From: Polaromonas sp. A23
GTDB taxonomy: Bacteria; Pseudomonadota; Gammaproteobacteria; Burkholderiales; Burkholderiaceae_C
DNA length: 64,000 nucleotides
Assembly (NCBI RefSeq): GCF_002001015.1
Contig: NZ_MUNO01000006.1
Location: 62,001-126,000 of the forward strand
Direction: 5' to 3'
Shown here: positions 54,313 through 62,921 of the stretch, in pieces
Layout: each line of letters starts with the position of its first letter
Position numbering within the stretch: the stretch's first letter is position 1
The notes under the pieces: generated by a model
Database searches by the model: none
Told to the model about the DNA's origin: nothing
The model's input: the letters and a program-made list of their open reading frames with translations, nothing else
Position numbers and translations under genes: made by a program

Positions 54313-55544
54313 GCCTTGTTCTTGTTGTAGACGTCGACAAACACCGCGGCCAGCAGCACCACACCCTTGATGACCTGCTGGTAGTCGATGCCGACGCCGA
54401 GGATGGACATGCCGTTGTTCATCACACCCATCACAAAGGCACCGATCACTGCGCCCATGACCTTGCCCACGCCACCAGAAGCGGAGGCCCCGCCGATAAA
54501 GCAGGCAGCGATCACGTCCAGCTCAAAGCCCAGGCCCGCCTTGGGTGTGGCTGTGTTCAGGCGGGCCGCGAACACCAGGCCCGCCAGTGCCGCCAGCACG
54601 CCCATGTTGACGAAGGTGTAGAAGGACAGGCGTTCGGTCTTGATGCCCGAGAGCTTGGCGGCTTTTTCGTTGCCGCCGAGGGCGTACACCCGGCGGCCGA
54701 TAGTGGTGCGGCTGGTGATGAAGTCGAACAGGAAAATCAGCAGCGCCATCACGATCAGCACATTGGGCAGGCCCTTGTACGAAGCCAGCAGGTAACTGAA
54801 GTAAACCAGCAGTGCGGCAAACACGGCCGTTTTCGTGAAGAAGATGACCGCCGGTTCAGCCTGAATGCCGTGCTTGAGCTGGTTCGCCCGCGTGCGCAGG
54901 CCAGCCACTGCCAGCAGGCCCGCTACGGCAACGCCCAGCAGCAGCGAGGTCATGCGCAGCCCTTCGGCATTCAGCAGGTCGGGCATGAAGCCCGAGCTGA
55001 GCATCTGGAAGGAATCGGGGAAGGGCCCCACTGACTGCCCTTGCAGCAATGCCAGCGCCAACCCTTTGAACACCAGCATGCCGGCGAGGGTGACAATGAA
55101 GGAAGGAATGCGGAAGAAGGCAATAAACCAGCCTTGGGTTGCGCCTATCAGTGCGCCGCAAGCCAGGCACAGCAGCGAGGCCGGCACAAAATGCCACTCG
55201 TACTGCACCATCAGCACGGCCGCCAGGGCGCCTATGAAACCGCACACCGATCCCACCGACAGATCAATATGCCCGGCCACGATGACCAGCAGCATGCCCA
55301 GCGCCATGATGACAATGTAGCTGTTCTGCAGCACCAGATTGGTAAGGTTGAGGGGCTGCATCAGCGTGCCCTCGGTCATGTACTGGAAAAAGGCCATGAT
55401 GGCCACCAGCGTGATCAGCATGCCGTACTCGCGGAAGTTGTGCTTCAGGTAGTCGAGTGGCGATTTGCCGTGAGCAGCCGTCGCGTCGGCAGGGGCAGAT
55501 GCGGTAGCGTTCGGGGTGGGTGTCATCTGGCTCATGTCAGTCAT
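54309..55544 (-). CDS. gguB: Sugar ABC transporter permease, GguB/XylH type
   Basis: A ~411-residue permease, longer than RbsC-like proteins, as XylH and GguB are. About 10-12 helices; motifs LLVIVAGHIDLSVGSVCGFIGALAAVL, TSRTTIGRRVYALGGNEKAAKLSGIK and CFIGGASASGGVGKVMGAVIGAFVMG. The start is uncertain among closely spaced codons (55544 or 55535), with no strong ribosome site. It follows GguA across a gap holding a GC-rich hairpin and overlaps ytfR at its 3' end. Confidence 0.88.
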   Translation of the reverse strand: MTDMSQMTPTPNATASAPADATAAHGKSPLDYLKHNFREYGMLITLVAIMAFFQYMTEGTLMQPLNLTNLVLQNSYIVIMALGMLLVIVAGHIDLSVGSVCGFIGALAAVLMVQYEWHFVPASLLCLACGALIGATQGWFIAFFRIPSFIVTLAGMLVFKGLALALLQGQSVGPFPDSFQMLSSGFMPDLLNAEGLRMTSLLLGVAVAGLLAVAGLRTRANQLKHGIQAEPAVIFFTKTAVFAALLVYFSYLLASYKGLPNVLIVMALLIFLFDFITSRTTIGRRVYALGGNEKAAKLSGIKTERLSFYTFVNMGVLAALAGLVFAARLNTATPKAGLGFELDVIAACFIGGASASGGVGKVMGAVIGAFVMGVMNNGMSILGVGIDYQQVIKGVVLLAAVFVDVYNKNKA

Positions 55545-55636
55545 TCTTTGTGTGGCGCGCACCTGCAGCCGTTGAGGCTGGCGTGACCCAGGCCAGGGCC
55601 ACCGTGGAACTGGCTTTGCCAGGCCACGGGTGACAT

Positions 55637-55658
55637 CCCCCTCCCGCAGGAGAGGGGG
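55637..55658. repeat. Intercistronic GC hairpin between gguA and gguB
   Basis: CCCCCTC (55637-55643) pairs with GAGGGGG (55652-55658) around an 8-nt loop, inside a 147-bp gap of an otherwise tightly packed operon. It could stabilise the upstream mRNA or attenuate downstream expression. Confidence 0.5.
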
Positions 55659-55691
55659 AAGGCGCGAAGCGACGCAGGGGGTGTTTCATTT

Positions 55692-57215
55692 TCAGCTCGC
55701 TTTCACAATCGCTCGCATGATCTTTTCCTGGGAGGCCTCTGCAGTCGGCATTTCGGCAATGAACTGGCCTTCGTTCATCACGTAGATGCGATCCGACATG
55801 CCCAGCAACTCGGGCATTTCCGAGGAAATGAAGATCACGCATTTCCCCTCGGCCGCAAGCTGCGCGATGAGGGCGTAGATCTCGTACTTGGCGCCCACGT
55901 CGATGCCGCGTGTGGGCTCATCCAGGATAAGGACTTCGGGGTTGGTGAAAAGCCATTTGCTGAGCACCACTTTTTGCTGGTTGCCGCCCGAGAGGTTGAC
56001 GGTTTTCTGGCCGACGCCTGAACAGCGGATGCGAAGTTTTTCCCGGTAACGCTGCGCGACCTGGTATTCGCGGCCGCTGTTGATCACGGTAGCGGTTGAA
56101 ACTCCGTCTAGATTGGCCAGCGACACATTGAACTGGATGTCTTCCCCGAGCACCAGGCCATTGCCCTTGCGGTCTTCGGTGACGTAAGCCAGACCGTGGC
56201 GAACGGCTTTTTCCACCGTGCTCACGTCAATGGTTTTTCCGTGAAGCAACACCTGGCCACTGATGCGGTGGCCCCATGAACGGCCAAAAATACTCATTGC
56301 CAGTTCGGTGCGCCCGGCGCCCATCAGCCCGGCGATGCCGACGATCTCGCCGCGGCGCACCTGGAGATTGACGTTCTTGATGAACTGCCTGTCGGTATGC
56401 AGCGGATGGTGGACGTTCCAGTTGCGCACTTCAAACACGGTCTCGCCAATTTGCGGCTCGCGTGGTGGGTAGCGGTCGGCCATTTCCCGGCCCACCATGC
56501 CGCGAATCACGCGGTCCTCGCTGACGGTGTCGGCGCGGCAGTCCAGCGTTTCCACCGTGCTGCCATCACGCAGGATGGTGATGGCGTCCGCCACGCGTGA
56601 AATTTCGTTGAGCTTGTGTGAAATCAGGATGCAGGTGATGCCCTGGCCCTTGAGCTCGAGCAACAGGTCCAGCAGTGCCTGGCTGTCGTTTTCGTTGAGG
56701 CTGGCCGTGGGCTCGTCAAGGATGAGCAGTTTGACCTGACGGGACAGGGCCTTGGCGATTTCCACCAGCTGCTGCTTGCCCACGCCGATGTCGGTGATCA
56801 GCGTGGCGGGCGACTCCTTGAGCCCCACTTTTTTCAGCAAGGCCTGCGTCTTGCTATGCGCGGCCATCCAGTCGATCACGCCGTGTTTTGCGGTTTCCTT
56901 GCCCAGAAAGATGTTTTCCGCAATCGACAGCAGGGGAACCAGTGCCAGCTCCTGGTGAATGATGATGACGCCCAGCTGTTCGCTGTCATGAATGCCCAGG
57001 AAGCGGCGCTCCTGCCCGTCGTAGACGATCTCGCCGCTGTAGGAGCCGTGCGGGTAGACCCCCGAAAGCACTTTCATCAAGGTCGATTTGCCGGCGCCGT
57101 TTTCGCCGACCAAGGCGTGGATTTCACCCGCGCGCACGCGCAGGTTGACTTTGTCCAGCGCGACCACCCCGGGGAAGGTTTTGCGGATGTCGCGCATCTC
57201 GAGAATCGTTTCCAA
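55692..57215 (-). CDS. gguA: Sugar ABC transporter ATP-binding protein, GguA/XylG type
   Basis: A 507-residue double ABC ATPase. The first domain has Walker [10 protein letters not shown], the insertion typical of XylG/GguA ([19 protein letters not shown]) and [10 protein letters not shown]; the second has [24 protein letters not shown] and [11 protein letters not shown]. The start is a TTG at 57215 with AAGGA 7 nt upstream; the ATG at 57197 would remove the conserved ETILEM start. It energises uptake of the sugar delivered by the ChvE-like protein encoded just upstream. Confidence 0.92.
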   Translation of the reverse strand: METILEMRDIRKTFPGVVALDKVNLRVRAGEIHALVGENGAGKSTLMKVLSGVYPHGSYSGEIVYDGQERRFLGIHDSEQLGVIIIHQELALVPLLSIAENIFLGKETAKHGVIDWMAAHSKTQALLKKVGLKESPATLITDIGVGKQQLVEIAKALSRQVKLLILDEPTASLNENDSQALLDLLLELKGQGITCILISHKLNEISRVADAITILRDGSTVETLDCRADTVSEDRVIRGMVGREMADRYPPREPQIGETVFEVRNWNVHHPLHTDRQFIKNVNLQVRRGEIVGIAGLMGAGRTELAMSIFGRSWGHRISGQVLLHGKTIDVSTVEKAVRHGLAYVTEDRKGNGLVLGEDIQFNVSLANLDGVSTATVINSGREYQVAQRYREKLRIRCSGVGQKTVNLSGGNQQKVVLSKWLFTNPEVLILDEPTRGIDVGAKYEIYALIAQLAAEGKCVIFISSEMPELLGMSDRIYVMNEGQFIAEMPTAEASQEKIMRAIVKAS

Positions 57216-57302
57216 TGCCTGTCCTTTGGTGCAAAAGTGATTCGCACCATTGAGCGCAGGCAGTCCCGTGCCTTGTGGCGCGGGACCGTCTGCTTCAACG
57301 GC

Positions 57303-58373
57303 TTACTTGATCTGCGACTCTTTGTAGTAACCGCTGCCTATCAGCACCTTGTTCCAGTTGGATGCATCCACTGCCACCGGCTTGAGCAGGTAGGAGGGAA
57401 CCACCTTCACGCCGTTGTTGTAGGTTTTGGTGTCATTGATCTCGGGCTGCTTGCCGGAAAGCGTGGCATCCACCATGTTGGCCGTTACCTTGGCCAGCTC
57501 GCGTGTGTCCTTGAAGACTGTGGAGTACTGCTCGCCCTTCAGGATGGATTTGACCGAGGGGATCTCCGCGTCCTGGCCGCTGACCACCGGGCACGGTTGC
57601 TGCGCGGTGCAGTAACCCACACCCTTGAGGGAGGACAAAATGCCGATGGACAAGCCGTCATACGGCGACAGCACCGCGTGGACCTTCTCCTTGCCGTAGT
57701 AGGCGGAGAGCAGGTTATCCATGCGCGCCTGCGCCACCGAGCCGTCCCAGCGCAGGGTGCCGACCTTGTTCATGCCCATCTGTTTGCTGCGCACCACCAG
57801 CTTTCCGCTGTCGATGTAGGGCTTGAGCACACTCATGGCGCCGTCGTAGAAGAAGAAAGCGTTGTTGTCGTCGGGCGACCCACCGAAGAGCTCGATATTG
57901 AAGGGCCCCTTGCCCTGCTTCAACCCCAGCTTGTCAACAATCGACGTGGCCTGCAGCACGCCGACCTGGAAGTTGTCGAAAGTGGCGTAGTAGTCCACAT
58001 TTTTTGAACCCTTGATCAGCCGGTCGTAAGCGATGACCTTGACGCCCTTGTCGGCTGCGTTCTGCAGCGCCTTGGACAGTGTGGTGCCGTCGATGGAGGC
58101 GATCACCAGCACTTTCACGCCCTTGGTGAGCATGTTCTCTATCTGTGCCAACTGGTTCGGGATGTCGTCGTCGGCGTACTGCAGGTCCGTCTTGTACCCG
58201 CGCTCCTTGAGCACCTTGACCATGTTGTCGCCGTCGGCGATCCAGCGGGCCGAAGACTTGGTCGGCATCGAAATGCCGATGCTGCCCTTGTCTTGCGCCC
58301 AGGCCGATGGCGCGATGCCAACGGTGCCCAGAACGAGGCCAGCCAGCGCGGCCTGAAGAAATGTACGCTTCAT
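57303..58373 (-). CDS. chvE: ChvE-type multiple-sugar-binding protein
   Basis: A 356-residue periplasmic binding protein, signal peptide residues 1-26 (ending AWAQ). Very strong similarity to Chv[97 protein letters not shown] and the late [13 protein letters not shown]. ChvE binds arabinose, galactose, xylose and glucose. AGGAGA lies 8 nt before the ATG. It is followed by gguA and gguB, its usual partners. Confidence 0.93.
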   Translation of the reverse strand: MKRTFLQAALAGLVLGTVGIAPSAWAQDKGSIGISMPTKSSARWIADGDNMVKVLKERGYKTDLQYADDDIPNQLAQIENMLTKGVKVLVIASIDGTTLSKALQNAADKGVKVIAYDRLIKGSKNVDYYATFDNFQVGVLQATSIVDKLGLKQGKGPFNIELFGGSPDDNNAFFFYDGAMSVLKPYIDSGKLVVRSKQMGMNKVGTLRWDGSVAQARMDNLLSAYYGKEKVHAVLSPYDGLSIGILSSLKGVGYCTAQQPCPVVSGQDAEIPSVKSILKGEQYSTVFKDTRELAKVTANMVDATLSGKQPEINDTKTYNNGVKVVPSYLLKPVAVDASNWNKVLIGSGYYKESQIK

Positions 58374-58436
58374 GAAGTTCTCTCCTTGGAATGTGGGGGT
58401 GCGCCCCAGTATCAGACGCACCGTCGCGAATGCAGA

Positions 58437-59402
58437 TCAGTACTTACGCTTGGGGAATTCCTTGGCGGCAACTTCCATCGGGAAAATACCTTCTTCGGTA
58501 ACGATACGTTTCTGAACCGGCTTGCCGGCCTTGATGTCTTTCACGGCCGACATTAGCTGTGGGCCCAGCAGCGGGCTGCATTCCACGGAGACATTGAGCT
58601 TGCCGGCGATCATGGCTTCGAAGGCGCCCTTGACGGCGTCGATCGAGATGATGGTGATGTCCTTGGCCGGCTTCATGCCCGCTTCCTCGATGGCCTGAAT
58701 TGCGCCGATGGCCATGTCGTCGTTGTGCGCGTAGAGCACGTTGATCTTCTTGCCCTCGGCCTTGAGGAAGGCTTCCATGACTTCCTTGCCTTTGGCGCGA
58801 GTGAAGTCGCCGGTCTGCGAACGGATGATCTTGTACTTCGGGTCGGCCTTGATGATTTCCTCAAAGCCCTTCTTGCGATCGATGGCGGGTGCCGAGCCCA
58901 CGGTACCCTGCAATTCGACGATGTTCACTTCGCCTTTCTGGTCCTTCATCTTCTCGACCAACCAGCGGCCTGCCTTGCGGCCTTCTTCCACGAAGTCCGA
59001 GCCCATGAAGGAGACGTACAGCGAGGTGTCCTTGGTGTTCACTGCGCGGTCGGTCAGGACAACGGGAATCTTGGCGGCCTTGGCTTCACGCAGCACGGTT
59101 TCCCAACCCGACTCGACGACCGGCGAGAACGCAATCACGTCCACCTTTTGCGCGATGAAGGAGCGGATCGCCTTGATCTGGTTTTCCTGCTTCTGCTGTG
59201 CATCGGAGAACTTGAGTTCGATGCCGGCCTCCTTGGCTGCCGACTTGATCGACTCGGTGTTGGCGGTACGCCATTCGCTCTCGGCACCGACCTGACTGAA
59301 GCCAAGAACGATGGGCTTCTGTGCCAGGACCGAGGCCGGCAGCAGGCCGGCAAGGGGAGCACAGGCAAGTGCGGCAGCGAGGGTGCGACGATTCAGCTTC
59401 AT
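58437..59402 (-). CDS. ytfQ: YtfQ-type sugar-binding protein
   Basis: A 321-residue periplasmic protein with a signal peptide (residues 1-27). It resembles YtfQ, the galactofuranose/arabinofuranose-binding protein: VLGFSQVGAESEWRTANT, AQQKQENQIKAIRSFIAQKVDVIAFSPVV, NIVELQGTVGSAPAIDRKKGF, IRSQTGDFTRAKGKEVMEAF and YAHNDDMAIGAIQAIEEAG. AGGAGA precedes the ATG by 5 nt. Its own ATPase and permeases (ytfR, ytfT, yjfF) lie beyond the complete ChvE/GguAB system. Confidence 0.93.
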   Translation of the reverse strand: MKLNRRTLAAALACAPLAGLLPASVLAQKPIVLGFSQVGAESEWRTANTESIKSAAKEAGIELKFSDAQQKQENQIKAIRSFIAQKVDVIAFSPVVESGWETVLREAKAAKIPVVLTDRAVNTKDTSLYVSFMGSDFVEEGRKAGRWLVEKMKDQKGEVNIVELQGTVGSAPAIDRKKGFEEIIKADPKYKIIRSQTGDFTRAKGKEVMEAFLKAEGKKINVLYAHNDDMAIGAIQAIEEAGMKPAKDITIISIDAVKGAFEAMIAGKLNVSVECSPLLGPQLMSAVKDIKAGKPVQKRIVTEEGIFPMEVAAKEFPKRKY

Positions 59403-59456
59403 ATTGTCTCCTTGGTTGAAATAAAAACTAACAGTTCTCTGGTGATCTTCAGTGAC

Positions 59457-60908
59457 TCAGGCTAGCACGTAGCCTGTCTTTACAGTGGTATAAAACTCCG
59501 CGGCGTAACGACCCTGCTCGCGTGGACCGTAGCTCGATCCCTTGCGCCCGCCAAACGGCACATGAAAATCGACGCCTGCGGTGGGCAGGTTGACCATGGT
59601 CATGCCCACCTCGGCGTGGCGTTTGAAATGCGTGGCGTGTTTGAGAGAAGTGGTGCAAATGCCGGCACACAGACCGAAAGGCGTGTCGTTGGCCAGGGCC
59701 AACGCATGGTCGTAGTCATCGGCGCGCAACACGCAGGCGACGGGCCCGAAAATTTCTTCGCGTGCGACGCGATGCTCCGGTCGGGCCAGGAACAGCGCCG
59801 GGCTCATGTAATGCCCAGGTGTCGGGCGTTCCAGCAGCTCCCCGCCCCAGACGTGCTCGGCGCCTTCGTTGCGCGCAATCTCCAGGTAGGACTGATTCTG
59901 TTCAAGCTGGTTGCGGTCCACCACCGGCCCGATGTCGATGCCCCGTTCCAGCGCGTGACCAACCTTGAGCCCAGCCAGGCGGTTGCGCAACCGGGCCACG
60001 AAAGCGTCATGCACTGACGCCTCAACAATCAGGCGGCTTGATGCCGTGCAACGCTGGCCGGTCGAGAAGTAGGAGCCTTGCACCGCACATTCGATCGCCT
60101 GGTCGAGATCTGCGTCAGCCAGGATCACCAGTGGATTTTTGCCGCCCATTTCCAGCTGCACCTTGGCGCGGCGCGCGGCGGTGGACTGAAGGATGCGCTC
60201 ACCGGTCGCCACCGAGCCGGTGAAGCTCAAGGCATTCACCAGGGGATGGTCCACCAGCGTCTGCCCGACTTCGCGGCCACTGCCCATGACCAGGTTGAAG
60301 ACGCCAGCCGGGAGCCCGCAACGGCTAATGATTTCTGCCAGCGCCCAACCGCAGGTAGGGACCAGCTCGGCAGGCTTGAAGACCACCGTATTGCCGTAGG
60401 CCAGGGCGGGAGCGATTTTCCAGGCCGGTATGGCAAATGGGAAATTCCACGGCGCAATGATTCCCACCACACCGACGGGTTCCCGGGTGATGTCGACCTG
60501 GATGCCCGGCCGAACCGAGGCCATGGTCTCTCCGGGAATACGCAGTGCTTCACCTGCGAAGAATTTGAATATCTGTGCGGCGCGCGCCACCTCGCCAATG
60601 CCTTCCGGCAGCGTTTTCCCCTCTTCCCGCGCCAGCAGCATGCCCAGCTCGTCTTTGCGCGCCAGGATTTCACTGCCTATCTGATCGAGTACGTCTGCGC
60701 GGCGCTGCGGCGTGCTGTGACTCCAGTGCGGCAGGGCCTCGGAAGCGGCCCGAATCGCCAGTTCGGTCTGGTTGCGGTCGGCTCGTGCGTACTCGGCCAC
60801 CACTTCCCGGGTATCCGAAGGGTTCTCGCTGATCCCGGTGGTGGTACCGGTTTCCCAGCGGCCATTGATGTAGTGCCGCGCATTTTGCTGCATCTCGCCA
60901 AACTTCAT
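59457..60908 (-). CDS. Aldehyde dehydrogenase, probable 2-ketoglutarate semialdehyde dehydrogenase
   Basis: A 483-residue ALDH: NAD(P)-binding IIAPWNFPFAIPAWKIAPALAYGN, SFTGSVATGERI, general base LEMGGKNPLV and the catalytic cysteine in FSTGQRCTASSR. Its position at the head of the arabonate-pathway operon suggests oxidation of 2-ketoglutarate semialdehyde to 2-ketoglutarate, the last step of the non-phosphorylative route; sequence alone does not prove the substrate. GAGG lies 5 nt before the ATG. It is divergent from the GbpR-like regulator across a promoter region with repeated motifs. Confidence 0.85.
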   Translation of the reverse strand: MKFGEMQQNARHYINGRWETGTTTGISENPSDTREVVAEYARADRNQTELAIRAASEALPHWSHSTPQRRADVLDQIGSEILARKDELGMLLAREEGKTLPEGIGEVARAAQIFKFFAGEALRIPGETMASVRPGIQVDITREPVGVVGIIAPWNFPFAIPAWKIAPALAYGNTVVFKPAELVPTCGWALAEIISRCGLPAGVFNLVMGSGREVGQTLVDHPLVNALSFTGSVATGERILQSTAARRAKVQLEMGGKNPLVILADADLDQAIECAVQGSYFSTGQRCTASSRLIVEASVHDAFVARLRNRLAGLKVGHALERGIDIGPVVDRNQLEQNQSYLEIARNEGAEHVWGGELLERPTPGHYMSPALFLARPEHRVAREEIFGPVACVLRADDYDHALALANDTPFGLCAGICTTSLKHATHFKRHAEVGMTMVNLPTAGVDFHVPFGGRKGSSYGPREQGRYAAEFYTTVKTGYVLA

Positions 60909-60953
60909 GAAAGCCTCTTTTTCATATCGGCCTGCAGTCTAGGATTAATTTTG

Positions 60954-60964
60954 ATATCAATCCA
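60954..60964 (+). promoter_or_regulatory. Putative LysR site, copy 1 (ATATCAATCCA)
   Basis: First of two identical 11-mers exactly 32 bp apart (three helical turns) in the divergent promoter between the aldehyde dehydrogenase and the LysR gene. It is embedded in the palindrome TTGATATCAA (60951-60960). Confidence 0.6.
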
Positions 60965-60985
60965 ATCGTTTTTTTGACAAAATGC

Positions 60986-60996
60986 ATATCAATCCA
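60986..60996 (+). promoter_or_regulatory. Putative LysR site, copy 2 (ATATCAATCCA)
   Basis: Second identical copy of the 11-mer, flanked by ATGCAT on both sides, ending 18 bp before the LysR start. Confidence 0.6.
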
Positions 60997-61014
60997 TGCA
61001 TTCTGGAAAACCCG

Positions 61015-61974
61015 ATGAGCACTTACAACCACTGGTTCATACGCGCACGGCTCAAAACCCGGCAACTGTTGTTGCTGGTGGCTTTGGCCGAAGAGGGCAA
61101 TATTCATCGAGCCGCGCAGGTGCTCAGCATGACGCAGCCGGCCGCTTCCAAGCTGCTGAAAGACCTCGAAGACGTTCTGGAAGTACCGCTGTTCGAGCGC
61201 TTGCCCAGAGGCATGCGGCCAACCTGGTATGGCGAGACCATGATCCGGCATGCCCGCATGGCGCTGGCCAGCCTGAACCAGGCGCATGACGAGCTCACCG
61301 CCCTCAAGACCGGCCACTTCGGGCAGGTTGGCATCGGTGCGATCACTTCGCCCGGGCTGGCCTTGCTGCCGCCGGCGGTCGCCCTGGTCAAGCAGGAGCA
61401 CCCGAGCCTGCGTATTTCACTGGACATCGAAACCAGCCCGGTGCTGCTGGAGCGGCTGGAGCAGGGCAAGCTCGACATCCTCGTGGCACGCCTGTTTGCC
61501 GAGCATGACAAGACCAACCTGCGCTACGAGCCCCTGACCGAGGAGCCGGTGTGCGCCGTGGCGCGGCCGGGGCACCCGTTGCTGGGCATGACCGGCCTGA
61601 CCCTGCGCGACGTGGTGGCGGCCGGCTGGATTGTGCCGCCTGCGGGCAGTGTGCTCCGGCACCGGTTCGAGCTGATGTTTCAGGAAGACGGGCTGGCGCC
61701 ACCCATCAACGTGATCGAGTCGTCAGCACTGCTTTTCATCACGCGCATGCTGCAGCAAAGCGACATGGTGGCGGTGCTTGCGGCGGATGTGGCGCGGTAT
61801 TACGCGGCGCACGGCATCGTTTCTGTGCTGCCGCTGGCCATGCCGTGCCACATGGACGCTTTCGGCATCATCACCCGCACCGACCGGCTGCCATCGCCTG
61901 CCGCCAAGGTCATGATGAAAGCGCTGAAAACCGCGAGCCTGACACTCTACGGACGCAGGCTCGAAGTGGATTAA
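61015..61974 (+). CDS. LysR-family regulator, GbpR-like
   Basis: A 319-residue LysR protein with N-terminal RLKTRQLLLLVALAEEGNIHRAAQVLSMTQPAASKLLKDLEDVL and an effector domain (HPSLRISLDIETSPVLLERLEQGKLDILVARLF; INVIESSALLFITRMLQQSDMVAVLA). It resembles GbpR, which controls the chvE gene in Agrobacterium in response to sugars, and here it is encoded beside a chvE-type operon. The ATG at 61015 was chosen over 60982, which lies within the repeated operator motif. It probably controls both the long minus-strand operon and the dehydrogenase/lactonase promoters. Confidence 0.88.
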   Translation: MSTYNHWFIRARLKTRQLLLLVALAEEGNIHRAAQVLSMTQPAASKLLKDLEDVLEVPLFERLPRGMRPTWYGETMIRHARMALASLNQAHDELTALKTGHFGQVGIGAITSPGLALLPPAVALVKQEHPSLRISLDIETSPVLLERLEQGKLDILVARLFAEHDKTNLRYEPLTEEPVCAVARPGHPLLGMTGLTLRDVVAAGWIVPPAGSVLRHRFELMFQEDGLAPPINVIESSALLFITRMLQQSDMVAVLAADVARYYAAHGIVSVLPLAMPCHMDAFGIITRTDRLPSPAAKVMMKALKTASLTLYGRRLEVD

Positions 61975-61984
61975 AGGTTAAAGG

Positions 61985-62797
61985 TCAAACCCAACCGGCG
62001 TCCACCTTGAACTCCTGTGCGGTGCACATGGCACCGTCGTCGGAGGCCAGGAACAACACCATGCGCGCAATGTCATGGGGCAGCAGTTTGTCGGGCAGGC
62101 ACTGGTTGCGCTGGATCTCCTTTTCGCCCTCGGCATCCAGCCAGAGCTTGATTTGCCGCTCGGTCATGACCCAGCCCGGTGATACGGTGTTGATGCGGAT
62201 GCGATCCTGGCCCAGCGTCTTTGCAAGTCCGCGCGTCAGGCCGTTCACCGAGGATTTGGCGATGGCATAACAGGGGTAGCCGGCGCCCTTGCCTTGCCAG
62301 CCGGTCGAACCCAGGTTGACGATGGAGCCGGCGCCCAGCCGCTGCATGCCCGGCACCACCGACTGGATGGCAAAAAGAGCGGGCCGTTCATTGATCGCCA
62401 TGCGCTCGTCGTAATACGCAGGCGTTACGGACTCCAGGCTGTGCCGGTCGTCGCTGGCAACGTTGTTAACCAGTACCGAGAAGTCTCCCAACGCCCCGGC
62501 CGCTTCGGTGATGGCGGTCTGCAGCGCAGTCACATCCTTGACATCACAGGTTCGCCACCATGGCCGGACGTGCCCCGCTTGCGCCAGGTTTTCCGCCAAG
62601 GCCTCGCTGGCTTCCTTTGCCACGTCGATAAAGGCCACGCGCGCGCCTTGCTCTGCAAAAGCCGTCACGATGGCGGCGCCTATACCGCTTCCGCCCCCGG
62701 TGACAAAAACAGACCGGTTCTTCAGGCTGGGAAAGTGGGACAGGGTGTTGCTTGAAGGGGCCGTGCGCATGGCAGGAGAAGTCGAATTGTTTGACAT
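61985..62797 (-). CDS. SDR-family sugar 1-dehydrogenase (L-arabinose/galactose type)
   Basis: A 270-residue classical short-chain dehydrogenase: VTGGGSGIGAAIV nucleotide motif, VLVNNVASD (NNxA), catalytic Ser in VNLGSTGW, Tyr-Lys in YPCYAIAKSS and the INTVSPGWVMT region. It probably oxidises an aldose at C1 to the lactone, the first step of the pathway; the lactonase gene is divergent from it. The N-terminal ~25 residues are poorly conserved. It is convergent with the LysR gene (10 bp gap). Substrate inferred from context. Confidence 0.82.
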   Translation of the reverse strand: MSNNSTSPAMRTAPSSNTLSHFPSLKNRSVFVTGGGSGIGAAIVTAFAEQGARVAFIDVAKEASEALAENLAQAGHVRPWWRTCDVKDVTALQTAITEAAGALGDFSVLVNNVASDDRHSLESVTPAYYDERMAINERPALFAIQSVVPGMQRLGAGSIVNLGSTGWQGKGAGYPCYAIAKSSVNGLTRGLAKTLGQDRIRINTVSPGWVMTERQIKLWLDAEGEKEIQRNQCLPDKLLPHDIARMVLFLASDDGAMCTAQEFKVDAGWV

Positions 62798-62807
62798 TGC
62801 AATTTAT

Positions 62808-62818
62808 GTATCAATAAA
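62808..62818 (+). promoter_or_regulatory. Weaker copy of the LysR-type motif
   Basis: GTATCAATAAA shares the core TATCAAT with the 11-mer at 60954 and 60986. It lies 10 bp upstream of the dehydrogenase start. Confidence 0.4.
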
Positions 62819-62848
62819 TATAAAAATAATAAGTTTCCAACATCACTA

Positions 62849-62859
62849 TGCATTGATAT
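62849..62859 (-). promoter_or_regulatory. Inverted copy of the LysR-type motif
   Basis: On the minus strand ATATCAATGCA, 10 of 11 matches to the motif at 60954 and 60986, in the region between the dehydrogenase and lactonase genes. Confidence 0.5.
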
Positions 62860-62921
62860 GATCCACCGCGTCAAGAGGCCGTGGACGGCGCATGCACGCA
62901 GACCAGCATTTGGAGAGATGA

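Noticed and set aside
55597-55621. Possible tandem or mobile element end in the gguA-gguB gap
   Set aside because: No target duplication or matching terminal repeat could be found within the gap.
62918-62920. ATG just before the lactonase start
   Set aside because: It is out of frame with the conserved SMP-30 protein; the GTG at 62922 is in frame and has GGAGAG upstream.
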